In this document: positions 46,657 to 58,689 of the stretch, one piece after another | Numbering within the stretch: position 1 is the first letter of the stretch | Layout of the letters: every line of letters starts with the position of its first letter | Assembly (NCBI GenBank): GCA_029721515.1 | Contig: CM056554.1 | Coordinates: 23,747,488 to 23,811,487 of the forward strand | Direction: 5' to 3' | Length of the DNA stretch: 64,000 bases | DNA from: Synanceia verrucosa | Taxonomy: Eukaryota > Chordata > Actinopteri > Perciformes > Synanceiidae | Notes under the pieces: generated by a model | Database searches by the model: none | Seen by the model: the letters and a program-made list of their open reading frames with translations, nothing else | Told to the model about the DNA's origin: nothing | Position numbers and translations under genes: made by a program

Positions 46657-49190
46657 GATGACCTCCAGATCTCTGGTTTGATTGTCCTGACCTGTGGGGG
46701 ATCAGTGAGGCCGGTGTGTCCTGGGAGCGTTCAGGGATGCTGCCATGTCCCAGACAGTGAAAAAGGATGAAGTGACGCCGGCTATTATTTGCACCATACT
46801 TAGTGCCTCCAACACCTCGCTGTGGAGATTGCTCTTGAAAGGCTTTTACAGAGGAGTGGGAGAAGTTTGGGGGATGATTTAAAAAAGTAAAAGAAAAAAA
46901 TTGGGCTAGAGTAGACAGAAAGAGACTCTTCTGTATGGTGTTCAACGTTTTTTCCTGGAGGATTGTGGAGCTCCTGCAGCGGTTGCCATTCCTCCAATAC
47001 CAGTGTGTTTGCCCGTGCGCATGGGGGATTGTGGGTAGCTGCGACTGAATGCCTGTGCTGGCTTTACTTAGCGGATGGAGTTTGAATGACGTGGAAGGGA
47101 GGGATGTTTTTTTTTTTTAGGGTTTGTGGTATGGCTGAGAATGAATGCAAGCAAAAGGGTCACTCCTGTGCTTTTTTTGAGTCTATAATTGGCAGTGGAG
47201 GAGCTTGCTTTGTGGAATCAGTTTGCCAGAGAGCACCCCCTTTCTGTCTGGAGGTGGAACTACAGTTACCCACCAAACAGGTTCTTTTTGTTTTAGTGCA
47301 GCTATTAAACGTGCAATGTATTATGTAGCCTGTCTCAAAACATACATGCTATAAAGCTCATTTTGTTGTCCATTGTGTAAGCTCTTTATCTTAAAAAAAC
47401 ACAACAGTGGTTGTACACAAACAGTTATAACAGAAGATGCATGGGATCTGGGGATGTGTTTGCTTAGAGGACAACAAAATTCCATTTGAGAGCAGCTAAC
47501 TTCATATTATTCATTATCATAATATTGTACAAAATGCACAAGGTAGTCATATTGTTCTTTTTTTTAATCTTCTTGATTAGTTGGGGAAACCACTATTGCT
47601 TGGCAACTGTCTTGATCGTGGGATTTTTGTTCCTTTCTCTTCACTTTTGCGCTTCTCTTTTGTTCTATCTTTAAATGCACTGTTGACCTTACCGATGCCT
47701 TATGTAAGTGGCCTTTGTCCTGTTGAATAGATCTCTCTCACACACACACATAAACACACCAATTGGGGGTTATGAATGCACTAATGCATTGAATTGAATT
47801 GCTTTATAAAGGCTCTGATCCATACAGTCACCTTTGCCCTTTTGTCTGGTGACAGACTCCTCTAAACTTTAAATATTACATTCATGTTGGCTGTCATTTT
47901 CACATTTCCGTGCATTCTTTGTTGAACACATCATCAAACTAAATTATACTTCACCAAAATTGCACCTGGTCTGAGAATCGTGGAGCACTTGAAAAAGCAA
48001 CTCTAAACGTTTACTACTATGTAGTATATTGCAGTGCAGATGCACTTAAGATGGACTGTATTTGGTGTCAAAGGTACAGAGTCTTTGGATATGGATATGT
48101 TCTCAAAAAAATGTGGCATGTTCAACAGATGCAGATGTTATGACAAAATTTGGATTAACTGTGAAGAAAACATTTACACTGGGGCCATTTCTATTTGTTG
48201 ATGTGTCTCTATAGAAAAGGTGTCCTTAAGAGTCCTGATGACGTTCTCAATCATGAGTCTGTTTTGGAGTTGTGTGTTCTGTTAAGGCTCGCCCTCAGGG
48301 CCAGTTCGTCTCTTTGCTCAACCCTGTGATCTGACAAAAAATGGTACCAAAACCAGTTTAACCTGTTCTGCTGTGCTGCAGGTCTTCAGGTCTCTGTGTC
48401 TGCAGGTCAACAGAGATGAGACCAGGACCAGGTGTACCTCTGTACCAACTTATATGCACCTTTTAGCTTCTGTTACTGTACACACACCTTTGACGCACTA
48501 CTCTGAAAGAATTCTTTGGTTTTCAATGTTATTGGATGAACTTCATGTACTTTTTCCTTATTTCTAAAAAAACATGTTTCAGAGCCACAGTATTTTAATG
48601 GTTATAGGTTTAAAAGTAAGACATACAGAATGAAAAGTATATCTGCTTTAAGGGTATGGCTGATCATAGTTTTTTTTTTGGGCTGTAGAGATGGACCTGG
48701 TCAACATGAAAGTCCATACACTGAGAAATGTAAAAAAAAGATGCAAAGATATGTACATTGTAAACTAAGAGAATTTTGTATGGAAGTTTTATTTTGAAAG
48801 GGTGTGGGACCAAAACAATTGCAAGGTTTTGTTTCAAGAGGCTGAAGAAATGTTGTAAAATAGATACGCTCCATTCTCCTTCATTTGCTTCTCTAACATC
48901 TTTGCTTTTGATTGGCTGGAGGAAGTTAAGCAAATGTATGTTTAAAAAGGCCACTTGCATTGTGGCTGCACCTGTAGCCTATTATCTTTCATTTAAAAAA
49001 CAAAACAAAACAAAACAACCATTGAAGACGTGAATTGACACTTGAATTGTCAGAATTGAGCATTCTGTTGCCCGCTAAGTATTATTGTTTTTTTTTATTA
49101 TTGACATGTGATATCTTTGTCTCAACCTGTGAAGGTCCTATCTTTGGCTATGGAGAATCTTTATTGGATAAACATGGAGATTAAAAAATA
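46657..49190 (+). other. klf6: klf6 3' UTR (probable extent)
   Basis: About 2.5 kb of AT-rich sequence after the stop with no recognisable repeat insertion, in contrast to the DNA on both sides. Mammalian KLF6 transcripts also have a long 3' UTR. An ATTAAA hexamer at 49180-49185 is a plausible polyadenylation signal, and a MITE starts soon after at 49364. The open frames in this stretch are short and unlike any family I know. The extent is inferred. Confidence 0.55.
49180..49185 (+). terminator. klf6: Candidate klf6 polyadenylation signal (ATTAAA)
   Basis: ATTAAA, the second commonest vertebrate polyadenylation hexamer, about 2.5 kb after the stop codon. T-rich sequence that could serve as a downstream element follows at 49199-49260. 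No AATAAA was noticed in this vicinity. Confidence 0.35.
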
Positions 49191-49363
49191 CGAGGCTCTA
49201 TTTTTGTTTGTATTATGGCATAACAGGAATTTTTCATTTGAAATTGTTTTGTAAAATAGTTTCTGTATGAATGTATTTTTATTGGAAAATTGATAAAAAT
49301 GAATTTATTGGATCTACATGTGTTTTTTTGTTTTCTTTGTCCAGCTGCCATTCCATTTTTTAA

Positions 49364-49991
49364 GGCTACGTTCAGACTGCAGGGCTTAATGCCCAATTCA
49401 GATTTTTTTGTGAAATCGGATTTTTTTGCGAGGTCGTTCATATTTCCAATTAAATGCAACTTCTATGTGATCTCCAGACTTAGACGCCCCGCATGTCCGC
49501 ATGCTCATTGGAGGACGCGACGACGTCGCATGCAGCGAGCATGCACGTGTTTATGGAAGTAAACATGGATGCTAGCGGTGGAGTGTAAACAGCCCGGTTC
49601 CGATAAGTCCCCTCCAGTTTGGCCTGAATAGAGCTATCTCCTCAAATATGAATAAAATCAGAAACCTTGTTTTCCCTCCATTGACTGCTCTCCACATTAT
49701 CGTCGGCCATGGTTGTTTTTCTTCCCGCTGCCGCCTACTTACGCCGCAGAATAGTGATGTTTGTAGCTTGTTGGTGACGTGTAGGTCAGATGAGTGGCTG
49801 TTCAGACTAAAGTCGCATGTCAAAAGATCGGCTATGTATTGGTTTTAGGATCACATATCCAAGTGGCCTGGGTCGCATTTGAAAAAATCGGATGTGTTTC
49901 GTTCAGACTGTAATTAAAATATCAGCTAGAGGTCGCATAGGGGTGAAAAAATCGGATTTGGGTCACTTAAGGCTGCAGTCTGAACGTAGCC
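49364..49991. mobile_element. MITE with GGCTACGTTCAGACTGCAG ends
   Basis: A 19-bp perfect terminal inverted repeat (49364-49382 and complement ending 49991), extended by an imperfect TTAA block and by subterminal AAATCGGA and GTCGCAT words on both sides. A GC-richer centre contains GACGTCGCATGC. No target duplication recognised. The frames at 49290-49562 and 49572-49823 fall inside it and are spurious. Confidence 0.9.
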
Positions 49992-51051
49992 TACGTCAGC
50001 CACGAAGTCCCTGTTTGTGGGTCATTTTGTGGATTCCCATGGTTGCCCCCTTTTTCCCTATTTAGCTCAAAGTTGACGACAGATCTGCACCATTCTAGCA
50101 AGTATTCAGTGAGCAGAACCAGGGCCATCTACATATTGACTATAAAACATTTATATTAAAGAATTATTCTGGTTTATTACCACTTGCTTTTATATGCCTG
50201 GTTTTGGCCATCAACGCAATCAGTAATAATATCATTGGTATTATAAAAAATAAACAGTGTACTTGTGCACTATTTTCAGTGGTACAAATCCACATTGAGT
50301 GTTATTGTGAGCAACAGAACCACTGGCCAAAGCTGTGATGGAAAGACATAACATGTTAAATATAGTCATCATATGATTCAGACTTTCCTATAGAAGCTGG
50401 GCTACTACACGCATGTAAAATGCTGGCAAACATATTCAGTTTATTATTATTACAGATACTGTATATCTCAACAAAAGAGCAACAACATGAGCTGGGTTTG
50501 TGGGATGAACATTTCCAAGAAATGTATGCAAATGAAGTTATGCCACAAAAACAAAAGAGCTGTGCACATTACACAGACAAAAAGCTGCTTCATCTTTGAT
50601 TGCAGGCACAAAGAGCTCCAGCTTTAATGCTGCTCCGCAAGGCCTCCATGCTGCCCAAACCCCTGAATAATTGAAGCACCCTCAAGATATATTTATTGGT
50701 ATTTTATTCACATTGCCAGAACTAAAAGAGTGCAATGTAAAAAATAGAGATTGCATTGTCATTTCATGAGTTAACGTCCTGGTGACAACAAATCTTTTGA
50801 TGATGATGATAGCATTGCTGAACTGTCAACTATTTTGAGATCACAACAACTGCATTTGTATCAGTTACATATGCACAGACTCAAACTTTCCCTCCCACAG
50901 CTACAGTATGAAACAAGAAACAAGCATGGTCCTGTGGTTTAGTCAATTTAGCAGTCAAAGTGGATACTTTCCTGATGGAGGACCTGAATATAGGGGCATC
51001 TAAGAAAAGGAAAAGGAAAAGTAATACACCTCACTAGGCATTATTGGTAAC
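49992..51051. other. No gene recognised
   Basis: AT-rich DNA without repeat ends or coding motifs. Confidence 0.4.
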
Positions 51052-51498
51052 TAGGGGTGGGTATTGGCAAGGACTTCACGACAGTGGTGTATCCAGACTT
51101 TTTTACAGGGGTGGCCTAAGTGGGGTCATGCAGGGGTGTTAAGCTAAAATTACAATCTTAAATGTTAATACAAACTGAAATATAAATAGAGTGATACAAC
51201 CAAATGGGACAACAAAGTACAAAGCCTTAATCTTTTATTTTTTCATGAAAGGTGCCAAAATAAAGACAATGCAAAAATATAAAACATAATATAAAGTGCA
51301 GATCAAATCAAACTAAATTAGTAAATAAAAAACTTTAAAACGTGGACTTTACAAATCCTTTAGTTTGTTTCATGTAAACAAAGTCAGGTATGATGAACAG
51401 ATAGTCCATCATTCTGGGTGGCACCTGTGGTGGCCAATCAGATTTCACTGCCACCCCTAGACACGCCCCTGCTTTACGATACGATGCGATACGATACG

Positions 51499-51537
<39 letters not shown>
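51052..51537. mobile_element. hAT MITE (42.1-kb family), copy 2, split and open at 3'
   Basis: Starts TAGGGGTGGGTATTGGCAAG at 51052 and continues to 51081. It is interrupted by the 51082 element, then resumes TACGATGCGATACG at 51480 and dissolves into a (TA)n microsatellite (51503-51534). The right terminal repeat is missing. Confidence 0.8.
51082..51471. mobile_element. hAT-type MITE inserted in another MITE
   Basis: CAGTGGTGTATCCAGAC at the left, and at the right an end complementing to CAGGGGCGTGTCTAGGGGTG. The flanks CTTCACGA (51074-51081) and CTTTACGA (51472-51479) are an 8-bp duplication with one mismatch, and joining across it restores the host MITE order. A truncated inverted copy lies at 52826-53107. 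Confidence 0.9.
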
Positions 51538-51538
<1 letters not shown>

Positions 51539-52792
51539 AGGGGTTGGACAATGAAACTGAAACACTGGCCAATTTAGTATTGAAAGTTTCATGGCTAAAT
51601 GTGACCAGACTGTTGGCCAAACTTCATTGATTACACATTACACCAGTAAGAGCAGAGTGTGAAGGTTCAATTAGCATAGTAATAGCACAGTTTTACAATA
51701 CATACAATACAAATATTACAATACACACAACATTATGGGTGACATATCAGAGTTCAAAAGAGGACAAATTGTTGGTGCACGTCTTGCTGACACATCTGTG
51801 ACCAAGAAAGTCTTTGTGATGTATCAAAAGCCACCGTATGCAGGGTAATGTCAGCATACCACCAAGAAGGACGAACCACATCACACAACAGAAGTAACTG
51901 TGGACGGAAGAGGAAGCTGTCTGAAAGGGATGTCTGGGTGCTAACCTGGATTGTATCCACAAAACATAAAGCCACAGCTGCTCAACTCACTGCAGAATTA
52001 AATGTGTACCTCAATTCTCCTGTTTCCACCAAAACTGTCCGTCAGGAGCTCCACAGGGTCAATATCCATGGCAGGGCTGCTATAGCCAAACCTTTGGTCA
52101 CTCGTGCCAATGCCAAACGTAGGTTTCAATGGTGCCAGCAGCGAAAATCTTGGGCTTTGGACAACGTGAAACATGTATTGTTCTCTGATGAGTCGACTTT
52201 TACTGTCTTTCCCACATTTGGGAGACTTACAGTGTGGAGAAGCCCCAAAAAAGCGTACCATCCAGACTGTTGCATGCCTGGAGTGTAGCATTGGGGTGGA
52301 TCAGTGATGGTTTGGGCTGCAATATCATGGCATTCCCTAGGGTCACTGCCAAGGACTACTCAACCATTCTGAAGGACCATGTGCACCCAGTGGTTCAAAC
52401 ATTGTATCCTGAAGGCGGTGCCGTGTATTAGGATGATAATGCACCAATACACACAGCAAGACTGGTGACAGTGTGGTCTAATGAACATGAAAGTGAAGTT
52501 GAACATCTCCCATGGCCTGCACAGTCACCAGATCTAAATATTATTGAGCCTTTGGGGTGTTTTGGAGGAGCGAGTCAGGAAACGTTTTCCTCCACCAGCA
52601 TCACTTAGTGACCTGGCCACTATTCTGCAAGAAGAATGGCTCAAAATCCCTCTGGCCACTGTGCAGGACTTGTATCTGTCATTCCCAAGATGAATTGCTG
52701 TTGTATTGGCCGCAAAAAGAGGCCCTACACCATACTAATGAATTGTTGTGGTCTAAAACCAGACGTTTCAGTTTCATTGTCCAACCCTTGTA
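51538..52792 (+). mobile_element. Tc1-like transposon, nearly full length
   Basis: Ends GGGGTTGGACAATGAAACTG (51540) and CAGTTTCATTGTCCAACCC (to 52787) are perfect inverted repeats over the inner 18 bp. TA sits at 51538-51539 and 52791-52792 as target. The 1.25-kb length fits a single-gene Tc1 element. It sits immediately after the microsatellite that ends the 51052 MITE. Confidence 0.93.
51738..52720 (+). pseudogene. Tc1-like transposase, disrupted
   Basis: The frame begins MGDISEFKRGQIVGARLADT, shifts before MSAYHQEGRTTSHNRSNCGR, and runs to a stop at 52286-52288. It shifts again into SVMVWAAISW and onward. The DDE catalytic residues remain visible in LFSDEST (near 52185), DDNAPIHTARLV (near 52433, with a stop just before) and DLNIIEP (near 52535), the DD34E pattern of Tc1. 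At least two frameshifts and two stops; inactive. Confidence 0.93.
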
Positions 52793-52825
52793 TATGTACA
52801 CATATTTATTTACTGTGTACATGCA

Positions 52826-53107
52826 CAGGGGCATGTGTAGGGGTGGCATGGGGTGGCATGTGCCACCCCTGAAATCTGATTGCCACCACAGATGCCACCC
52901 AGAATGATGGACTATCTGATCATCATACCTGACTTTGTGAAACAAACTAAAGGATTTGTGAAGTCCACGTTTTGAAGTTTTTTATTTGTTAATTTCGTTT
53001 GATTTGATCAGCAATTTATATTATGTTTTATATTTTTGCATTGTCTTTATTTTGGCACTTTTCATAAAAAAAAATAAAAGATTAAGGCTTTGTACTTTGT
53101 TGTCCCA
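52826..53107. mobile_element. Inverted, truncated copy of the 51082 hAT MITE
   Basis: CAGGGGCATGTGTAGGGGTG at the left. GCCACCCAGAATGATGGACT and GGCTTTGTACTTTGTTGTCC are the reverse complement of 51.2-51.43 kb. Similarity stops at 53107, so the CAGTGGTG end is missing. With the 51082 copy it brackets the Tc1 element in opposite orientation. Confidence 0.88.
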
Positions 53108-53411
53108 GTGTATTCTCACGGCACTGTTTCAACCTAGTGGTGAAACTACTAGTAATCACTGTGATCATAAATGAGCATACAAAGCACATCATCAGCTAGT
53201 AGCATATGTATATATACATATACATATACTACTATATAGTAGTATATGTATATATACATATACTACTATATGTATACATATAGTAGTATCAAGGCTAAAT
53301 TGATTTGGGTGAGTAAACCCTTTGCTCTCCCTGGACCTGGTTGAAATGAAAGAGAACATTCATGGTCGACCAGGAGAAAGAAGATCAAAGTAAGATTTCA
53401 CCACATGCATT

Positions 53412-53442
<31 letters not shown>

Positions 53443-54270
53443 TACATACACATCCATCCACTCCTTGTCACCTGAGAACCTTCCGGCTGCTTTTCATTCA
53501 TATCCAGCCACAAAATTCCTGAGTGCTGGAGATTTTACAGATTCATATCGGACATATTTTGTTGGTCTCCAGTGGTTTATAATGCTATTCGGGCAGCTAG
53601 CTGATGTTCTGTGCAATGATTCTGAATGAATGCAACATTTTTAAGATTTAAGATCCAGATGGAAATTCCTCAGGCCTCCAACCCGTCTGAACCCCCACTC
53701 ATCCTCCCCTTCCAAACTCTCTCCTCCCTTAGGTGATGAACAAGCTCATTACTGTGGTGAACTGATAACAGGAGGCCATTACTTTTTCACAGCACTATTT
53801 GAACTCTGACAAAGGAATCTACCTCTCCCTGTCTCTTGGCATTGTCTCTGTCATGTAATGCAGTCATAGCACGGTGAAATAGGTGGCTTGCTGTCAGTGT
53901 TTTAAAGGGGAAATGACATTTTTTGGACCTTATTTCTGGGACAAAATACTGCCATTTACTCACCCATAAGGTCCACTTTGTAAAAAACGGCACTCCCCTT
54001 TTTGATTGGTGGCCTTACACTCCTAAGTATGACTCTCCCCTCCGGCATCAGTTTTAAATGTGACAAGAATGGCATGCTAGTGTCAGTTTTCATTTGTTAC
54101 ATGAATGGTATTTTTTCAAAAGCTTTCAATGTAGATGGAAGAGGCTTTTTCCTTGTTTGGCATTCTTGTTTTGTACTTTTTTTCTTTGACTTTTACTTCC
54201 TACTTTTTTACTTCATGAAACTCTTGTACACGTTTTTACCCTGATTTTGGCTTGGTTTACTCCCACATTT
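53108..54270. other. No gene; TA-rich palindromic tract and (CA)n
   Basis: 53200-53288 is a set of ATATGTATATATACATAT and ACTACTATATAGTAGT palindromes. (CA)n lies near 53414-53436. Otherwise no signature. Confidence 0.5.
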
Positions 54271-54279
54271 GGAGATCCT

Positions 54280-54610
54280 GCATATGGCCATGGCTCCATT
54301 GTTTATACTAGGGATCAGCAGTCCACTCCATAGCATGGTGGTGCTGCTACCCCAGGAGAAACCCAGTGTCCCTTGTGAGCTCAGGAGGAAGAGACCGGGG
54401 AGCGGTGCTGGTTTGATGCATTGCTTTAGGAGGAGACGTTACAAGACGTTCCTCCCCTCGATCATCATGGGAAACATAAGATGTATTTCCAATAAGATGG
54501 ATGAGCTAGAGGCGCTAACCCTGTAGCAGCAAGCTATTCATGGAGACATGGCTAACTGTGCCGTGCTACACAGATTTCAGCTCCTGCAGGCGTACAGGAT
54601 GAAGGAGCAG
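54280..54610 (+). pseudogene. LINE ORF2 endonuclease N-terminal fragment
   Basis: The 54269 frame contains KPSVPCELRRKRPGSGAGLM, RRRRYKTFLPSIIMGNIRCI and SNKMDELEALTL, the start of the endonuclease domain of a fish CR1-like LINE. After the stop near 54526 another frame reads on (MANCAVLHRF) for about 25 codons. It is probably the same family as the fragment at 3.93-4.4 kb. Confidence 0.75.
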
Positions 54611-55110
54611 CACCATAGTGCGAATTACGGGGGGGTCCGCCTCCCCCGATTAACCCATCAGACCCCCCTGAAAGCCTCAAAAGCAAACTTTTTTTGGGGG
54701 GGTCTCAAATTTTGTAAATAAAAAAAATAATAATAATAATAATAAAAATATATACTACTGTCACTAATGGTCACTAAAATGTTTCCTAAGTTTTCTAACT
54801 GGAGCCAGGCAATCTTGTGCCATCCTCGCTCCTGCTCTTTTTATTTTCGATACAATTTCGATATTATTTTATGTAACATGCAACACGCACTCACCACATT
54901 ACATACACCCGACACCCGTCCACACCTCACCACTTAATACTGATTCCTATACTGAACTTTGCATAGAGTACTGCATGTTGAGAAAATGTATATCCGTATG
55001 TATGTGTATCCACTGTTCGAATTACTATTACTTACTACTTATTATTATTTTAATCACAGATATATTATTCTGACTAAAACAAACAGGTTTCCAAAAGAAC
55101 TAGTAACACT
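54611..55110. repeat. Repeat-like GGGGGG block and (AAT)n; no gene
   Basis: GCGAATTACGGGGGGGTCCG and TTTTTTTGGGGGGGTCTCAA near 54615-54715 look like a degenerate repeat. An (AAT)n tract follows at about 54730-54750. Confidence 0.4.
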
Positions 55111-55112
55111 AA

Positions 55113-55260
55113 TGGCGCTTTTCCACTACACAGTAATGGCGCGGCACGGTACGGCCCAGTTTTGCTTTTCCGTTACAACTGAGTACCTCCTCGGCGTGGG
55201 CAGGGTCGTCAAACGGCTGCAAGAAACTGCCGTAACTTAATTTGCATGTGATACAGAAAA
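55113..55260. mobile_element. MITE left-end fragment (GGCGCTTTTCCACTACAC)
   Basis: ATGGCGCTTTTCCACTACAC at 55113, followed by GGCACGGTACGGCCCAGTTT, is a typical inverted-repeat end of fish MITEs. No right end was found before the next repeat. Confidence 0.45.
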
Positions 55261-55477
55261 CCGGGAAGAAGAAGAACAACAACACAAACAATGGAGGACA
55301 CGGAAGCGATCATGTATTTGTTGCTCACTCTGTGACTTTTTGTCACGCACAAAGCGAAAGAAGAAGAAGAAGTCCTGAACTGACCAGCTCTGTGGGATTG
55401 TTCAGCACCTGTTCAACCTCATTCTGAGGCTGGAGAGAGTGCCACATATGTGGAAAATATCTTTTCTGGTCCCAGTG

Positions 55478-55676
55478 AGGAGTGACAACGAGTGACAAGG
55501 ATGTAATCCATAGGTGGCATATGTAAGAAACACAGAGACCCTTCTCACTCTGGAACCTTTTTGTCAGAAAATACCGTTCTGGGTGTCTGACAACACCGGA
55601 GTTGTCTGTGCACAAGACGGAATTGGTATTAAAGTTTGTCAGATTCACAGAATTTTGTTTTCATGTGGATAGCACC
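55478..55676. mobile_element. Harbinger-type MITE, copy 2, truncated
   Basis: GTGACAACGAGTGACAAGGA, AAAATACCGTTCTGGGTGTC and TATTAAAGTTTGTCAGATTC match 24.66-24.93 kb. The right end TGTGGATAGCACCTCAG is degraded, and the left end is missing. Confidence 0.82.
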
Positions 55677-55679
55677 TCA

Positions 55680-56460
55680 GTTGAGGTGATGGAGAATGGT
55701 GGCCAAGTGAGGGGCTGCTCCACCCACTGTGTGTGAAGGAGAGATACCGCCATTATTTTACTGGAGAAGGGTCTGACTAACCCTTTCAATCCCGTTTTTC
55801 ATTCTCCCATGCCTCCAGCAACATGGTGACGGTGATGGCCCCCAGTGGCGCTCTCCACCACCTGCCGGAGATCTGTTTACAGGTTGAGAGTAAAAGTGAA
55901 GCTAGGTCTGAGACTGTCCATGGTGGGATAGTCATTGCCAAAGTTCCAAAGTCTGAAATTAAGCAATTTTAGTGAACCTGCATGATTTAGCACCGATGGC
56001 AAGCATTTATCAGCATGGCAGACCTATCTCTCATGGTCTCATGAGGCATTGGTATTAAATTAAGATTATTTCACAAGAAACTACAATTCCCTTACATTTA
56101 CATTAAGAAAATATGCAGAGAGTAGTGTTTGTCTTTAAGCAGTGTCGAGTGAACCCAAATGCATGACTCAGTAGACAACCAAAATAAAGGTTTTTAATAT
56201 CACAATACAAATACTTATAGACAAGGAAACTGTCACCTAAAAGTAACAAACATAACATTGAGCATAGACTATGAAAAAATCCATTCAGTCATAAGAGCAA
56301 AAACTAAAGTACCATCAGAAACTCACTCTTACAAGAACAAAATACTAAACAAGAAACCAAAAATCACTCATGACGAGACAAAATACTTAATCAAACAAAG
56401 TAGTAAACAAAAAGGCACAACATGGAGGAGTTTCATGGAGTGAGGAAATGAGGCATGGCA
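55680..56460. other. No gene recognised
   Basis: AT-rich DNA without clear repeat ends. Confidence 0.35.
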
Positions 56461-56461
56461 A

Positions 56462-56540
56462 ATGATCAAATCAAAACCTTTATTGTTATTGTATGATAGT
56501 GCTTACAAAGAAATTGGGAGTGCTGCTCAATTTGGTGATT
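56462..56540 (-). mobile_element. LINE 3' terminus remnant
   Basis: ATCAAATCAAAACCTTTATT then AGTGCTGCTCAA reads, on the minus strand, as a LINE 3' end with a TTTGAT tail. No ORF2 adjoins. Confidence 0.5.
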
Positions 56541-56737
56541 TGCAACAATATGAAAAACAAACAGTAGCAAAGACTATAAAATATACATAAAATAACAGAA
56601 AGAAAATGAAGCTGGTTATCAGATGCATGGGCAAGACCAACAGGCACAAGACAAGGGCAAATAAAACATGTTGGAGAGGGGCAGAGATGGACTCGATCAA
56701 CGTGGAGCTAGACAACACAGACTTCACGATATTATAC

Positions 56738-57182
56738 TTACCCCTAATTTCCATTGGATGCAGAACAACGCCGGCACTGACACACCAGATCCGCCTGCTG
56801 CGGCTCCACCAGGCAGCTGGAATCGTGAGAACGAGATCTCGCTGACTAACGAGATCTTGTGAATTCACATATAATTCCGTGATATACAGTAGCTTGTTGT
56901 AGCGGAGCGTCAGTGAAACTACCCTATGTCTACTGTGTAGAAGGAAATGGATTATACGATCCTCCACGAACACAGATTATTTTATTTTGAAAATAAATCA
57001 GATGTTTAATTTTGTGTCTGTACACAACTTCCTGTCCCATACAATCTGCTCTGTGCTGAATTCATGCGCCATGTGCAGACGTCGACGGCATTTCACGTTC
57101 AGTGGAAATTGACACATTGATTTGAATGGAAACATATTGGGTCCAACAAATCATTGGCATTGTTTCACATCCAGTGGAAATC
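56738..57182. mobile_element. MITE of the 'CCCCTAATTTCCACT' family, copy 3
   Basis: Left TTACCCCTAATTTCCATTGG, right CATCCAGTGGAAATCTTAA. Interior blocks CAGATCCGCCTGCTGCGGCT and CACAACTTCCTGTCCCATAC match copy 1, in the same orientation. Confidence 0.88.
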
Positions 57183-57763
57183 TTAAGAAGAAAAGTGTTA
57201 CTGCTAATAAAACAGGAAGTGACAAGACAACAGTCAAGACGAGACTAAAAATAAGAGGAAGGAATGTCAGGAATGTGTCTAAAGTTTACTCAGACTTGAG
57301 CAGGTCAGTCAAACGTTGACATATTCACCCCATCCCCAGTTGAAATGACTCCCTTGTACTACCTCCTCCACTTTTAGCCCATGTAAGACTCACTGTGCGT
57401 TTGAATGTAGAAAACAAACACTCTGTGAGTCTTCGTCAAGGTCACAGCAACTCTTCTCTCCTCTGTCATAAAAAATCCATAAACACACACTCACACCTCT
57501 GTCCCTGAAGTTTTGCAAAGCTCTGTTTAAATTCACCTATCACCATGACAACTACTCTCTCTTTACCGACTGTGCCCGTGGGAGGTTTTTGCCCAGCCTT
57601 TTCTAATTTCACACTGTGTGGATATCTCCATTCAGTAATTACAATGCCATCCATTCTCATTTTTCCTGTCCAGACTACATGCCCTGGATACACAGAAAAA
57701 ATACACTTTTGATACACATACAAACACCAACCATGCACACTAGACCTGCTGCATTCACAGACA

Positions 57764-57801
<38 letters not shown>

Positions 57802-58256
57802 GAAAGATATCGAGGCAGAGAGACAGATGTGGACTATCACGACTCCAAATTCACCAACACAAACAATCACATACAAGCACATCACTCTCAAAATCCAATT
57901 ATGAGCCAACTTCAAGTATGTGAAGTTGGCGTCACTGTTAAAAAGTTAGTAAAAATATTTTCGCGTATCAGTATGATTTGTCTTGTAAAGAAGCAACCAC
58001 AGATAACCAATAAGAGTGGATACAGCATACATGCTGCATTCGTTTTACATCGGAAGTCGGAGGTCAGAGCTGGGAATGACATCACGCACGAGTTGACGGC
58101 GTTCTAGTAAACAAGTAGGAAAACCAAGATGGACTAGTCCAATTAAAAGTTTGTGGTGCTTGCTCTGTCTGAATACAGAAAGCTAATGCAGCAATATGAG
58201 GCCCAAACGCAATTGATAGGAACAAAGAAGATGCGGAGGGTGTGTGTTTGTTCTCC
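57183..58256. other. No gene; (TG)n microsatellite
   Basis: (TG)n at about 57767-57799. A GGAAGTCGGAGGTCAGAGCT block near 58051 resembles fish MITE ends of the type in the 37.9-kb repeat. Confidence 0.45.
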
Positions 58257-58628
58257 TGCATAATTATCCATCCATCCATTATCTACCGCTTATCCTCACA
58301 TAGAGTCACGGGGGGACTGGAGCCTATCTCAGCTGTCAAAGGGTGGAAGGCAGGGTACACCCTGGACAAGTCACCACCTCATCACAGGGCACATCGACAC
58401 AGACAACCATTCACACTCACATTTATGGACAATTTAAATTAGCTAATTAACCTAATCCCCATGCATGTTTGTGGATGGTGGGAGGAAGCCGGAGTACCTG
58501 CAGAGAACCCACACAGAAACGGGGAGAACATGCAAACTCCACACAGAAAGGGATTCGAACCCGGTACCTTCTTGCTGTGAGGCGACGGTGTTAACCACTA
58601 CACCTCCGTGCCGCCCCTGCATAATTAT
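58257..58628 (-). mobile_element. tRNA-derived SINE, copy 5, with 11-bp target duplication
   Basis: TGCATAATTAT at 58257-58267 and 58618-58628 brackets 58268-58617. The (GGAT)n tail is at the left, and the head ends GGGGCGGCACGGAGGTGTAG at the right. A GGGTTCGAATCCC B-box region lies at about 58551-58563. It keeps the uninterrupted body that shows where the MITE entered copy 3. Confidence 0.94.
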
Positions 58629-58689
58629 GTGTGGGAAAAAACGTTCGACTCTACTGTAGGCTGTAACGTATAACACTACACTGCTAACA

